Shown: in pieces, positions 8,980-18,328 of the stretch
How positions within the stretch are numbered: the first letter of the stretch is position 1
Layout: each line of letters begins with the position of its first letter
Assembly: GCA_034003625.1 (NCBI GenBank)
Contig: JAVEYG010000014.1
Coordinates: 32,679 to 96,678, forward strand
DNA: 64,000 nucleotides
Direction of reading: 5' to 3'
Origin: GWE2-42-39 sp034003625
Lineage (GTDB): Bacteria > Bacteroidota > Bacteroidia > Bacteroidales > Prolixibacteraceae
The notes under the pieces: model-generated
Seen by the model: the letters and a program-made list of their open reading frames with translations, nothing else
Database searches by the model: none
What the model was told of the DNA's origin: nothing
Made by a program: the position numbers and the translations under genes

Positions 8980-10128
8980 TTAAGTTGCATGAACAAGCCT
9001 GGGACTCAGAACCTGTTCAAATTTTTCCAAAAAATAACCGGCCTCTTCCATCGACAGGGTAAGTGACGGAAGCAAACGGATAATATTTGTCCCGGAAACC
9101 CCGGTAAATATTTTATGCCCGAAAAGCAGTTGCTGCCTGATCTCCTTGATCGGAATGTCGAACTCGATGCCAATCATCAACCCTTTGCCCCTGACTTCTT
9201 TTATTTGTTCGTTTTTATTTAATTCTGAAATCAGGAATTGCCCTACTTTGGCTGCATTTTCAACCAGCTTCTCATTTTTCATGATGTCGAGTACGGCAAT
9301 GCCTGCAGCACAGGCCAGATAGTTTCCTCCAAATGTAGTCCCGAGCATGCCGTGCCACGGTTCAATAGAAGGGGCGATCATAACACCCCCTACCGGGAAT
9401 CCGTTGCCCATTCCTTTTGCGATCGTGATCACATCGGGTTTTATCGCGGCATACTGATGTGCGAAAAATTTGCCGCTGCGACCGTATCCCGACTGAATTT
9501 CATCTAAAATCAGCAACGTACCGTGTGTTTTGCACAGCGCTGCCAACTGATTTAAAAAGATGGAAGAAGGTACATGAATGCCTCCTATCCCCTGTATCCC
9601 CTCAATAATTACCGCCGCAACTTCTTTGGTTTCCAAAACATTCTGCAGTTCGCCAAGATTTTCATAAGGCAGCATCACGGCATTTTCGGTTTGATTGACC
9701 GGAGCAATGATCTTCGGATTGTCGGTAACAGCCACTGCAGCCGAAGTACGGCCATGAAAACAATTTTTGAAACTGACTATTTTTTTACGTCCGGTCACAA
9801 ACGAAGCCAGTTTGATCGCATTTTCATTGGCCTCGGCACCCGAGTTGCAAAGGAATAACTGATAATCGTCGTACCCCGACATTTGTCCCAACTTTTCAGC
9901 CAGTTCTTTCTGTTGCGGAATGACCACCGAATTGGAATAAAAGCCAATCGAGCCGAGTTGTTGCCCGATTTTTTCAATATAATACGGATGCGAATGCCCT
10001 ACCGATATAACTGCATGTCCCCCATACAAATCGAGGTATTTGTTTCCCTTATCGTCCCATACATAACACCCTTCGGCCTTTACAGGGGTTATATCAAAAA
10101 GCGGATATACGTTAAATAGGTTCATCAT
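8980..10128 (-). CDS. argD: Acylornithine aminotransferase (class III PLP)
   Basis: ArgD, 382 residues, transaminates N-acylglutamate semialdehyde to N-acylornithine. It shows LDLYGGHAVISVGHSHP at the N-terminus, the NSGAEANENAIK motif, LILDEIQSGYGRSG and the PLP-lysine segment TIAKGMGNGFPVGG. The start codon directly follows the argC stop with no spacer, so translation is probably coupled. In this pathway the acyl group is probably succinyl (inference from the carbamoyltransferase). Confidence 0.95.
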   Translation of the reverse strand: MMNLFNVYPLFDITPVKAEGCYVWDDKGNKYLDLYGGHAVISVGHSHPYYIEKIGQQLGSIGFYSNSVVIPQQKELAEKLGQMSGYDDYQLFLCNSGAEANENAIKLASFVTGRKKIVSFKNCFHGRTSAAVAVTDNPKIIAPVNQTENAVMLPYENLGELQNVLETKEVAAVIIEGIQGIGGIHVPSSIFLNQLAALCKTHGTLLILDEIQSGYGRSGKFFAHQYAAIKPDVITIAKGMGNGFPVGGVMIAPSIEPWHGMLGTTFGGNYLACAAGIAVLDIMKNEKLVENAAKVGQFLISELNKNEQIKEVRGKGLMIGIEFDIPIKEIRQQLLFGHKIFTGVSGTNIIRLLPSLTLSMEEAGYFLEKFEQVLSPRLVHAT

Positions 10129-11100
10129 TTAAAACGATACTGGTTTTAATTTCAATCCTTCGGTTTCATTGAGGCCAAACATCAGGTTCATATTCTGGAC
10201 CGCCTGGCCTGAGGCCCCTTTTAACAAATTATCGGTAACGCTCAGCACCATCAGTTTATCGCCGTGCTTTTCCATATAAAGAATGGCTTTGTTTGTGTTT
10301 ACTACCTGCTTCACATCAGGGTTTTCGTTAGTGATGAAAACGAACGGATGGGCACTGTAGTATTTCTGGTACAAAACAACAGCTTCTTCCAGCGTGCCAT
10401 GATATTCAGTATATGCCGACACAAAAATACCGCGTGTATGGTTTCCGCGTACCGGGATAAAATTCAGCGCATACTGAAAACCCGGCTGCAACTGTTTCAG
10501 GCTTTGGACGATTTCGCCCAGATGCTGGTGCTCGAAGGCTTTGTAAACCGATACATTCCCGTTTCTCCAGCTGAAATGCGATGTTTCCGTAGGCGCCTGC
10601 CCTGCCCCGGTTGATCCGGTAATGGCATGCACATGTATCTCGTTTTTCAGCAATCCGGCTTTTGCTAATGGGAGCAAAGCAAGTTGAATGCCCGTTGCAA
10701 AACATCCCGGATTGGCAATCCGGTTTGCAATGCAAATGGCGTCGCGGTTCAGTTCGGGCAGCCCGTAAACAAATGTGTTGCCTTCCGTTTTTATCCTGAA
10801 GTCATGGCTCAGATCAATAATCTTTACTTTTTCAGGGATGTTGTTTTTTGCAACAAATTCCTTTGATTTGCCATGCCCCGTGCAGAGAAACAGCACATCG
10901 GCCCAGGCAGGATCAGCCTCTTCGGTAAAGATCAGGTCTGTGTCGCCCAGTAAATCACGATGTACCTCATAAACCGGGCTTCCTTTATGGCTTGTGCTTT
11001 GTACAAAAACGATCTCCGCTTTCGGATGGTTCAGTAAAATCCGGATCAGTTCGCCAGCTGTGTAACCAGCCCCTCCTATTATCCCAACTTTTATCTTCAT
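10129..11100 (-). CDS. argC: N-acyl-gamma-glutamyl-phosphate reductase
   Basis: ArgC, 323 residues, reduces N-acylglutamyl phosphate to the semialdehyde. The NADP motif GIIGGAGYTAGEL is at the N-terminus and the catalytic cysteine lies in ANPGCFATG at about residue 133; the GNHTRGIF segment is also present. The ATG at 11100 lies five bases after the argG stop. A TTG at 11109 would add MIR and overlap argG, and is less likely. Type 1 ArgC by length. Confidence 0.95.
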   Translation of the reverse strand: MKIKVGIIGGAGYTAGELIRILLNHPKAEIVFVQSTSHKGSPVYEVHRDLLGDTDLIFTEEADPAWADVLFLCTGHGKSKEFVAKNNIPEKVKIIDLSHDFRIKTEGNTFVYGLPELNRDAICIANRIANPGCFATGIQLALLPLAKAGLLKNEIHVHAITGSTGAGQAPTETSHFSWRNGNVSVYKAFEHQHLGEIVQSLKQLQPGFQYALNFIPVRGNHTRGIFVSAYTEYHGTLEEAVVLYQKYYSAHPFVFITNENPDVKQVVNTNKAILYMEKHGDKLMVLSVTDNLLKGASGQAVQNMNLMFGLNETEGLKLKPVSF

Positions 11101-11105
11101 CCGGA

Positions 11106-12299
11106 TCAATATTTTTTATTCACTGAATTATAAATTTTCAACGAGTTCCCCAGAATTTTTGTAAATCCTTTTACATCGTCGGCGGTCCATGCATTGTTTT
11201 CTTCTCCGTACCGCCCAAATTCGGCTTTCATCAAGTCGTATTCCGATGCCACACCCACAAGGATGTAATGATAGGGTTTCAGTTTTACAATCACCTTCCC
11301 GCTTACTGTTTCCTGCGAACTTTCGAGGAATCTCTCAATGTCGCGCAGTACCGGTTCAAAATACAGCGCTTCGTGTAGGAACATCCCGTACCAGTTGCCC
11401 AACTGTTCTTTCCAGTACTGCTGCCATTTGGTGAGCGTGTGTTTTTCGAGCATCTGGTGTGCCTTGATGATGATCATGGGCGCAGCTGCTTCAAAACCAA
11501 CCCGGCCCTTGATACCGATGATGGTATCGCCGATGTGCATGTCGCGTCCCACGGCATACGGGGCAGCCAGCTTTTCCAATGCCTGAATGGCTTCCACCGG
11601 GTTCAGGTACTTTTTGCCATCCACTCCTTTCAGTTCGCCTTTCACAAAATCAAGGACAATTTCTTTTTCATCAGTTGCCGTCATTTGCGACGGGTAGGCT
11701 CCTTCGGGCAATGTCTTTTCCGAAGTGAGCGTTTCTTTTCCGCCAATGCTGGTTCCCCAAAGGCCTTTGTTAATGGAGTATTCCATTTTTTTCCAGTCGG
11801 CTTCCACGCCGTGTTCCCTCAGGTAATCAATTTCCTCCTGACGGCTTAATTTCAGGTCGCGGGTGGGGGTAAGTATTCCAATTTCAGGAGCAAGTACGTT
11901 GAATGTAAGGTCGAAGCGCACCTGGTCGTTCCCGGCACCGGTACTTCCATGGGCCACGTATTTTGCGCCGATTTTCTTTGCATATTCAATAATAGCAATG
12001 GCCTGAAACACCCGCTCTGAGCTGACCGAGATCGGGTACGTATTGTTTCGCAACACATTTCCGTACACCATGTAACGGATGCACTTGTTGTAATAGGTAT
12101 CGGTAACATCCAACGCAACATGTTTCACCGCTCCCAGTTTATACGCTTTTTCCTCAATAACTGCCATATCCTGTTTGCTGAACCCGCCTGTATTGGCAAC
12201 AGCCGTGTATACATCCAGTTTTTTTTCAACCGAGAGGTACATGGCACAATACGAGGTATCCAATCCTCCGCTAAACGCTAAAACTACCTTCTCCTTCAT
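11106..12299 (-). CDS. argG: Argininosuccinate synthase
   Basis: ArgG, 397 residues, joins citrulline and aspartate with ATP. The N-terminal ATP pyrophosphatase loop SGGLDTS is at about residues 10-16, HGSTGAGNDQVRF lies near residue 115, and SIGGKETLTSEKTLPEGA is conserved. A 213-base spacer separates it from the GNAT gene upstream; no clear promoter was found there, so read-through from argR or a weak internal promoter are both possible. argH and the deacylase are not in the window. Confidence 0.96.
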   Translation of the reverse strand: MKEKVVLAFSGGLDTSYCAMYLSVEKKLDVYTAVANTGGFSKQDMAVIEEKAYKLGAVKHVALDVTDTYYNKCIRYMVYGNVLRNNTYPISVSSERVFQAIAIIEYAKKIGAKYVAHGSTGAGNDQVRFDLTFNVLAPEIGILTPTRDLKLSRQEEIDYLREHGVEADWKKMEYSINKGLWGTSIGGKETLTSEKTLPEGAYPSQMTATDEKEIVLDFVKGELKGVDGKKYLNPVEAIQALEKLAAPYAVGRDMHIGDTIIGIKGRVGFEAAAPMIIIKAHQMLEKHTLTKWQQYWKEQLGNWYGMFLHEALYFEPVLRDIERFLESSQETVSGKVIVKLKPYHYILVGVASEYDLMKAEFGRYGEENNAWTADDVKGFTKILGNSLKIYNSVNKKY

Positions 12300-12512
12300 T
12301 TTTATACCTTTAAAAAGCGATGACGCCGAACCAGACTTTTTGAAAACTTACAACTTTACTAACCTTATAAAATTTATTCTATCCTGATCCGAACTCAACT
12401 GTTCATCAATCAATTAAGCCAGACTTCATTTTTCGGACAGAACACCATAAGAAATGAATCCGTACGGTGTATGAGGATTTATCCTGAAATGATGCTGGAC
12501 GGCGCCATCACT

Positions 12513-13232
12513 TTATATTTTACTGAATATTGTCATTAGAATATTAAACTTCGATTCCTTTACCTGGTTGCTTCCGTTTTTGGGCTTCAGTTTCTGGATC
12601 ACATCCAGTAAACTTGTCCGTTTAGGCTTCACAACATGATTTTCCTCCGGCGCCGGATGTTCGTTGTCCGTTTTTTTGTTTTCCCACTTCGGATCGAACA
12701 ACATACCGGTACAAAGGCACTTCGACCGGTTGGTACGCTGCAGGATATCGTAATTCACACAACTCTGGCAACCTTTCCAAAAGTCTTCGTCATCGGTTAG
12801 CTCGGAGAAGGTAACCGGACGATAGCCCAATTCATGGTTGATTTTCATCACTGCCAGACCGGTAGTCAGGCCAAATATTTTGGCATCCGGAAATTTTGTC
12901 CGCGAAAGATCGAAGATTTTTCGCTTGATCTCGGTTGCCAGGCCAATCCCTCTATACGGTTTGGCAACAATCAGCCCCGAATTGGCTACAAAACGGTTAT
13001 GGCCCCAGCTTTCGAGATAACAAAAACCGGCAAACTTATCGCCGTCGAGGGCGATTACCGCTTTGCCTTCCAGCATTTTGTTGGCTATGTAATCATACGT
13101 ACGGCGCGCAATACCGGTTCCCCTTTCCTTCGACGCTATATCAATCTCATCATTCACCTGATCTACATATTTCAGGTGCATGACCGTAGCTACCACTACT
13201 TGTATATCCTTTAAACTTTTTTCTTCTGACAT
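12513..13232 (-). CDS. GNAT acyltransferase, probable N-acyl(succinyl)glutamate synthase
   Basis: 239 residues. The GNAT core has the acyl-CoA-binding turn KPYRGIGLATEI at about residues 91-102. A Cys-containing extension follows (C155, C158, C172, C174), then a charged low-complexity tail. It lies between argR (9 bases upstream) and argG. In Bacteroides thetaiotaomicron the gene in this position (BT3761) was linked by fitness data to the missing first step of arginine synthesis (established knowledge, from memory). The role fits the absence of argA and argJ here. Zinc binding by the four cysteines is only a possibility. Confidence 0.78.
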   Translation of the reverse strand: MSEEKSLKDIQVVVATVMHLKYVDQVNDEIDIASKERGTGIARRTYDYIANKMLEGKAVIALDGDKFAGFCYLESWGHNRFVANSGLIVAKPYRGIGLATEIKRKIFDLSRTKFPDAKIFGLTTGLAVMKINHELGYRPVTFSELTDDEDFWKGCQSCVNYDILQRTNRSKCLCTGMLFDPKWENKKTDNEHPAPEENHVVKPKRTSLLDVIQKLKPKNGSNQVKESKFNILMTIFSKI

Positions 13233-13241
13233 AATTCAATT

Positions 13242-13724
13242 CTACTTTATCTTACCCGCTAATCCCGGCATAATTAAAATGAGACTGTTAATTAAATCTG
13301 CCCGTTTGATACCTTCCCTCATGATCAGTAAAACCGTATCGTCGCCGGCAATGGTGCCGATAATTTCATACGGCGCTACGGTATCGATCAGGGCAGCTAT
13401 GCTGCTGGCATAACCCGGGCGGGTATTCACTACCGCCAGGTTTCCTGAAAATTGCAGTTTACGGAGACCATCTGCCAGATAATTTACCCCTGCTTCCGTT
13501 TCCTCCCTCACAATATTACCAGCTTCAGGAATTACGTAAATGTACCCCGCTGCGGGGTCATACGCCTTTGCTACTTTCAATGTTTTTAAATCTCTCGATA
13601 ATGTTGCCTGTGTTATTTCAATCCCTTTATTCCTTAATAAACGCATCAACTCATCCTGGCTGCTTACTTTTTCAGTAAGTATCGCTTTTTTGATTGCAAC
13701 CTGACGTTCGATGCGGCTTTTCAT
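13242..13724 (-). CDS. argR: Arginine repressor ArgR
   Basis: 160 residues. The winged-helix DNA-binding domain covers about residues 1-70 with ATLSRDL, and the hexamerisation/arginine-binding domain contains GTIAGDDT at about 123-130. It is the first gene of the operon it probably controls. Two ARG boxes lie 6-40 bases upstream of its start codon, so autoregulation is expected. It is divergent from carA. Confidence 0.96.
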   Translation of the reverse strand: MKSRIERQVAIKKAILTEKVSSQDELMRLLRNKGIEITQATLSRDLKTLKVAKAYDPAAGYIYVIPEAGNIVREETEAGVNYLADGLRKLQFSGNLAVVNTRPGYASSIAALIDTVAPYEIIGTIAGDDTVLLIMREGIKRADLINSLILIMPGLAGKIK

Positions 13725-13729
13725 AAAAC

Positions 13730-13764
13730 TGAATATTTATTCATTTATTGTGCAAATTTATTCA
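13730..13764. promoter_or_regulatory. Pair of ARG boxes in the argR-carA intergenic region
   Basis: TGAATATTTATTCA at 13730-13743 is a perfect match to the ARG-box core TGAAT-W4-ATTCA. TGCAAATTTATTCA at 13751-13764 matches at all but two positions. Centres are 21 bp apart, two helical turns, as in the paired boxes of enteric arg operators. The second box covers the -7 element of the argR promoter. Confidence 0.8.
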
Positions 13765-13782
13765 TTTGTGTTTTATATCAAA
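13753..13782 (-). promoter_or_regulatory. argR operon promoter (Bacteroidota -33/-7)
   Basis: On the minus strand TTTG (13779-13782) and TAAATTTG (13753-13760) are separated by 18 bases, close to the Bacteroidota consensus TTTG-N19-21-TAnnTTTG. The -7 box lies inside the distal ARG box, so ArgR binding would block it. Confidence 0.65.
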
Positions 13783-13804
13783 GTTTTTTTTCGGGAATAA
13801 TTGT

Positions 13805-13812
13805 TATTTTTG
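13805..13812 (+). promoter_or_regulatory. Candidate carAB -7 element
   Basis: TATTTTTG matches TAnnTTTG. No good -33 TTTG is seen at the right distance. It would give a leader of about 150 bases before carA that contains the attenuator-like hairpin. Confidence 0.45.
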
Positions 13813-13913
13813 TTGCGGATTTAACATTCAGGAGTTATTTACATTTTTGAAACAGTTGAGAATTGAGATTATTTAGTCCAATACCGAAGAAAATTAGTTT
13901 AAGAATAACAACC

Positions 13914-13953
13914 ATGCGTTTGCCCTACAACCGTAGCCAAACGCATTTTTTTT
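13914..13953 (+). terminator. Attenuator-like intrinsic terminator in the carA leader
   Basis: ATGCGTTTG (13914-13922) pairs with CAAACGCAT (13938-13946). The loop itself folds as CTAC-AACC-GTAG, so the stem is nearly continuous. Eight T follow (13946-13953) and carA starts at 13971. Upstream on this strand there is only the antisense of argR, so the terminator most likely acts on carAB itself. The hairpin also encodes a complete 13-codon ORF, MRLPYNRSQTHFF, with the stop at 13953-13955. Whether that peptide is translated is unknown. Confidence 0.7.
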
Positions 13954-13970
13954 AATATTTCGATCAGCAA

Positions 13971-15053
13971 ATGGCACAGGCAAAAAATGTCAGATTGGTC
14001 CTGGAAGACGGGACTGTTTTTGAGGGAAAATCGTTCGGATATGATAAATCGGTAGCCGGGGAAATTGTTTTTTACACGGCGATGACCGGCTATCCCGAAA
14101 GCTTGACAGACCCCTCATATACAGGGCAGATACTGGTATCAACATATCCGTTGATAGGAAATTACGGGGTTCCTTCGGATATACAAAAAGAAGGGATCAA
14201 TGAGTTTTATGAATCACACAAAATCCACGCTTCCGGTCTTGTTATTTCCGATTATTCGTTTGAATACAGCCACTGGAACGCGGTAAAAAGTTTGTCCGAC
14301 TGGCTCAAAGAATACCAGGTACCTGGTCTGTTCGACATTGACACGAGAAGTTTAACGAAAATTTTACGTGAGAAAGGTTCAATGCTCGGCAAAATAGAAT
14401 TTGAAGACCAACCCGTTGATTTTTACGACCCGAACAAGGAAAACTTAGTGGCCATTGCCAGCGCGAAAGAAAAATCGGTATATGGGAACGGTGAGCATAA
14501 AGTAATACTGGTTGATTGCGGGGTGAAAAACAACATCATCCGTTGCTTGCTAAAACGCAATGCTACCGTGATCCGTGTGCCGTGGGACTATGACTATAAT
14601 AACGAGGAATTTGATGGCGTATTTATCTCGAACGGACCGGGCGATCCGGCAATGTGCGATGCAACGGTGGAACAGATTAAAAAAACCATCGACAAAAATA
14701 TTCCCATCATGGGAATTTGCCTTGGCAATCAATTGCTGGCACGCGCAGCAGGCGCCGAAACCTACAAACTGAAATACGGTCACCGGAGCCACAACCAACC
14801 CGTTTTGCTTACTGGCACCAACCGCTGCTTTATTACTTCACAAAACCACGGTTATGCCGTTGCGCCCGACTCGCTCCCGAATGAATGGGAACCGCTGTTC
14901 GTCAATGTAAACGACCATACCAACGAAGGGATACGCCACAAAACAAAACCGTTTTTCTCTACTCAGTTCCACCCTGAAGCATCAAGCGGACCGGTAGATA
15001 CCGAGTTTTTATTTGACGAGTTTATCCAAAACATTGTGAAAAATAAGAAATAG
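13971..15053 (+). CDS. carA: Carbamoyl phosphate synthase small subunit
   Basis: Glutaminase subunit of 360 residues. The N-terminal CPSase_sm domain starts LVLEDGTVFEGKSFG. The class I amidotransferase domain has the catalytic Cys in GICLGNQLLA and His/Glu in FHPEASSGP. It supplies ammonia to CarB; the product feeds the carbamoyltransferase of the divergent arg operon and pyrimidine synthesis. Preceded by the leader terminator at 13914-13953 and followed nine bases later by carB. Confidence 0.97.
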   Translation: MAQAKNVRLVLEDGTVFEGKSFGYDKSVAGEIVFYTAMTGYPESLTDPSYTGQILVSTYPLIGNYGVPSDIQKEGINEFYESHKIHASGLVISDYSFEYSHWNAVKSLSDWLKEYQVPGLFDIDTRSLTKILREKGSMLGKIEFEDQPVDFYDPNKENLVAIASAKEKSVYGNGEHKVILVDCGVKNNIIRCLLKRNATVIRVPWDYDYNNEEFDGVFISNGPGDPAMCDATVEQIKKTIDKNIPIMGICLGNQLLARAAGAETYKLKYGHRSHNQPVLLTGTNRCFITSQNHGYAVAPDSLPNEWEPLFVNVNDHTNEGIRHKTKPFFSTQFHPEASSGPVDTEFLFDEFIQNIVKNKK

Positions 15054-15062
15054 CAACATATC

Positions 15063-18000
15063 ATGGCAGTTAATAAAGAAATAAAAAAAGCGATTGTGCT
15101 CGGTTCGGGTGCGCTGAAGATCGGGGAAGCAGGTGAATTCGACTATTCGGGGTCACAGGCCCTGAAGGCGCTGAAAGAAGAAGGCGTTGAAACAATTCTG
15201 ATCAACCCCAATATTGCCACCATACAAACTTCGGAAAATATTGCCGACAAGATATACTTCCTCCCGGTAACTGCTTATTTCGTAGAGGAAGTCATTAAAA
15301 AAGAAAAGCCCGACGGGATTTTGCTGGCTTTTGGCGGCCAAACAGCTTTGAACTGCGGAGTAGAACTCTTCCGGAAAGGAATCCTGAAAAAATACAATGT
15401 ACAAGTGGTCGGTACGCCGGTACAGGCCATTATCGATACTGAAGACCGCGACATCTTTGCAAAAAAATTAGGCGAGATCAATGTATTGACGCCCAAAAGC
15501 ATTGCCTGTGAAAATATGCCCGAAGCCAGGGCCGCCGTCGAACAGATCGGCTATCCGATCATCATCCGTGCTGCTTACACGCTGGGTGGATTAGGAAGCG
15601 GGTTCTGCAACAACGATGAGGAATTGAACACACTGGCCTCAAAAGCCTTTTCCTATTCACCACAAATTCTGGTCGAAGAATCGATCAAAGGATGGAAAGA
15701 AGTGGAATACGAGGTAGTGCGCGACCAGTATGACAACTGTATCACGGTGTGTAACATGGAAAACTTCGACCCCTTAGGTATTCACACCGGCGAAAGCATC
15801 GTGGTGGCGCCCTCGCAAACGCTTACCAATTCAGAATATCACAAACTGCGAGAAATATCGATCCGTATTATCCGTCACATCGGGGTGATTGGCGAATGCA
15901 ACGTGCAGTTTGCACTTGACCCGCATTCGGAAGACTACCGGGTAATTGAAGTGAACGCCCGTTTGTCGCGCTCTTCAGCGCTGGCCTCCAAAGCAACCGG
16001 TTACCCACTGGCTTTCGTAGCTGCCAAACTCGGGCTCGGCTACGGGCTGCACGAACTGAAAAATTCGGTGACCAAAGTAACGACTGCCGCATTTGAACCG
16101 GCACTCGACTATATCGTCTGCAAAATCCCGCGCTGGGACCTCAGCAAATTTACCGGGGTATCGAAAAATTTAGGAAGTTCGATGAAAAGTGTCGGCGAAA
16201 TCATGGCTATCGGGCGCACCTTTGAAGAAGCCATCCAGAAAGGGATACGCATGGTGGGTATAGGAATGCACGGGTTCGTGGGCAACAAGGGGGAAATCAC
16301 CTTTCAGCAGATCGACGAAGAGCTGGTAAACCCGACCGACCGCCGTATTTTTGCCATTGCCGAAGCCTTTAACAAAGAATATTCAATTGAAGATATTCAT
16401 CAGAAAACAAAAATAGACCGTTGGTTTCTGCAAAAACTGAAGAATATCCATGACATCAAACTTGAGCTTGAAAAAGTAACAGATATTGAAAAATTAGATG
16501 ACGAACTACTGCTAAGATCGAAAAAAGCAGGTTTTTCTGATTTCCAGCTGGCACGGATTATGTTGCATTCGCCCAACGAAGACATTAGCAACGATTCATT
16601 AAAAATCAGAGATTTTCGTAAATCGAGAAACATCACGCCATCCGTAAAACAAATTGACACACTGGCCGGCGAATACCCCGCGCAAACCAATTACCTGTAT
16701 CTTACGTACGGAGGTTCGGAACACGATATTGAATTTCTGCACGACAACAAATCGGTCATTGTGTTGGGTTCGGGCGCTTACCGTATTGGCAGTTCGGTCG
16801 AGTTCGACTGGTGTAGCGTAAATGCCATCAATACCATTCACGAGGAAGGCTATCGTTCTATCATGATCAACTACAATCCCGAGACGGTGAGTACCGATTA
16901 CGACAGCTGCGACCGCCTGTATTTCGACGAACTGTCGTTCGAGCGGGTGATGGATATCATCGACATAGAAGCTCCGAAAGGCGTAGTTTTGTCTATGGGA
17001 GGCCAGATACCGAATAACTTAGCCATGAAACTGCACCGCCAGGACGTGCCGATACTCGGTACCTCGGCCACCAAAATCGACAATGCCGAAGACCGTAAGA
17101 AATTCAGTTCATTATTGGATGCCCTGAATGTGGACCAGCCCCGTTGGTCGCAGCTGACCAGCATCGAAGACATATACAAATTTGTAGACGAAGTGGGCTT
17201 CCCGGTACTGATCCGCCCCTCGTATGTACTTTCGGGAGCAGCCATGAACGTGGTATCAAACAAAGACCAGTTGGAACATTTTCTCGAACTGGCAGCCAAT
17301 GTATCGAAAGAACACCCCGTAGTAGTTTCGGAATTTATTGAACAGGCCAAGGAGATTGAAATTGACGCAGTGGCCGACAGAGGCGAAGTGGTAGCCTATG
17401 CCATTTCGGAACACGTCGAGTTTGCGGGGGTCCATTCGGGTGATGCAACCATTGTGTTCCCGCCACAAAAACTGTACGTGGAAACCATCCGCCGGATAAA
17501 AAAAATATCGCGCGAAATTGCCAAGGCGCTCGAAATTTCAGGGCCCTTCAATATGCAGTTTCTTGCCAAAGATAACGATATAAAAGTGATTGAATGCAAC
17601 CTGCGCGCTTCGCGAAGTTTCCCGTTTGTATCGAAGGTGATGAAAATCAACCTGATTGAAATTGCCACACAGGTCATGCTTGGCGTACCGTATACAAAAC
17701 CCGACAAATCGTTGTTCGAACTCGATTATGTGGGCGTAAAAGCACCACAGTTCTCGTTTGCCCGTTTGCTGAATGCCGACCCCGTGCTGGGCGTCGATAT
17801 GTCATCGACCGGAGAAGTAGGCTGTATCGGCGAAACCTATTACGAGGCTATCCTAAAGTCGATGCTTTCAGTAGGGTATCGCATCCCCGGAAAGAATATC
17901 CTTATTTCCTCGGGACCGGCACGTTCCAAACTCGAACTGCTGCAAAGTGCAAAAATGCTGGCCGAACGGGGGTATAACCTCTACGCCACCGAAGGGACAC

Positions 18001-18299
18001 ATCGATTTTTCCGCGACAACGGGGTGAACACAACCCTGCTGCACTGGCCCGATGAGGAAGACCGTCAGCCCAATACTATTGATTACCTGAAAGAAAAGAA
18101 AATCGATCTGGTGGTCAACATCCCGAAAGACCATACCAAACGGGAACTGAGCAACGGCTATTATATCCGCCGCAGCGCCATCGACTACAATATCCCGCTG
18201 ATCACCAATGCCCGGCTGGCCAGCGCTTTTATTTTTGCAATATGTAAATACAAGATAGAAGATATTGGCATTAAAAGCTGGGAAGAATACAAAAGTTAG
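15063..18299 (+). CDS. carB: Carbamoyl phosphate synthase large subunit
   Basis: 1078 residues, full length. Two ATP-grasp halves are visible: GSGALKIGEAGEFDYSG near residue 15 and GSGAYRIGSSVEFDWC near residue 565. Each half has its biotin-carboxylase-like domain. The MGS-like C-terminal domain begins around NILISSGPARSKLELL and carries the allosteric site. Co-transcribed with carA. No odd residues noticed. Confidence 0.97.
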   Translation: MAVNKEIKKAIVLGSGALKIGEAGEFDYSGSQALKALKEEGVETILINPNIATIQTSENIADKIYFLPVTAYFVEEVIKKEKPDGILLAFGGQTALNCGVELFRKGILKKYNVQVVGTPVQAIIDTEDRDIFAKKLGEINVLTPKSIACENMPEARAAVEQIGYPIIIRAAYTLGGLGSGFCNNDEELNTLASKAFSYSPQILVEESIKGWKEVEYEVVRDQYDNCITVCNMENFDPLGIHTGESIVVAPSQTLTNSEYHKLREISIRIIRHIGVIGECNVQFALDPHSEDYRVIEVNARLSRSSALASKATGYPLAFVAAKLGLGYGLHELKNSVTKVTTAAFEPALDYIVCKIPRWDLSKFTGVSKNLGSSMKSVGEIMAIGRTFEEAIQKGIRMVGIGMHGFVGNKGEITFQQIDEELVNPTDRRIFAIAEAFNKEYSIEDIHQKTKIDRWFLQKLKNIHDIKLELEKVTDIEKLDDELLLRSKKAGFSDFQLARIMLHSPNEDISNDSLKIRDFRKSRNITPSVKQIDTLAGEYPAQTNYLYLTYGGSEHDIEFLHDNKSVIVLGSGAYRIGSSVEFDWCSVNAINTIHEEGYRSIMINYNPETVSTDYDSCDRLYFDELSFERVMDIIDIEAPKGVVLSMGGQIPNNLAMKLHRQDVPILGTSATKIDNAEDRKKFSSLLDALNVDQPRWSQLTSIEDIYKFVDEVGFPVLIRPSYVLSGAAMNVVSNKDQLEHFLELAANVSKEHPVVVSEFIEQAKEIEIDAVADRGEVVAYAISEHVEFAGVHSGDATIVFPPQKLYVETIRRIKKISREIAKALEISGPFNMQFLAKDNDIKVIECNLRASRSFPFVSKVMKINLIEIATQVMLGVPYTKPDKSLFELDYVGVKAPQFSFARLLNADPVLGVDMSSTGEVGCIGETYYEAILKSMLSVGYRIPGKNILISSGPARSKLELLQSAKMLAERGYNLYATEGTHRFFRDNGVNTTLLHWPDEEDRQPNTIDYLKEKKIDLVVNIPKDHTKRELSNGYYIRRSAIDYNIPLITNARLASAFIFAICKYKIEDIGIKSWEEYKS

Positions 18300-18328
18300 T
18301 ATCTGATTTTTCAAATTGCCAAAACATT

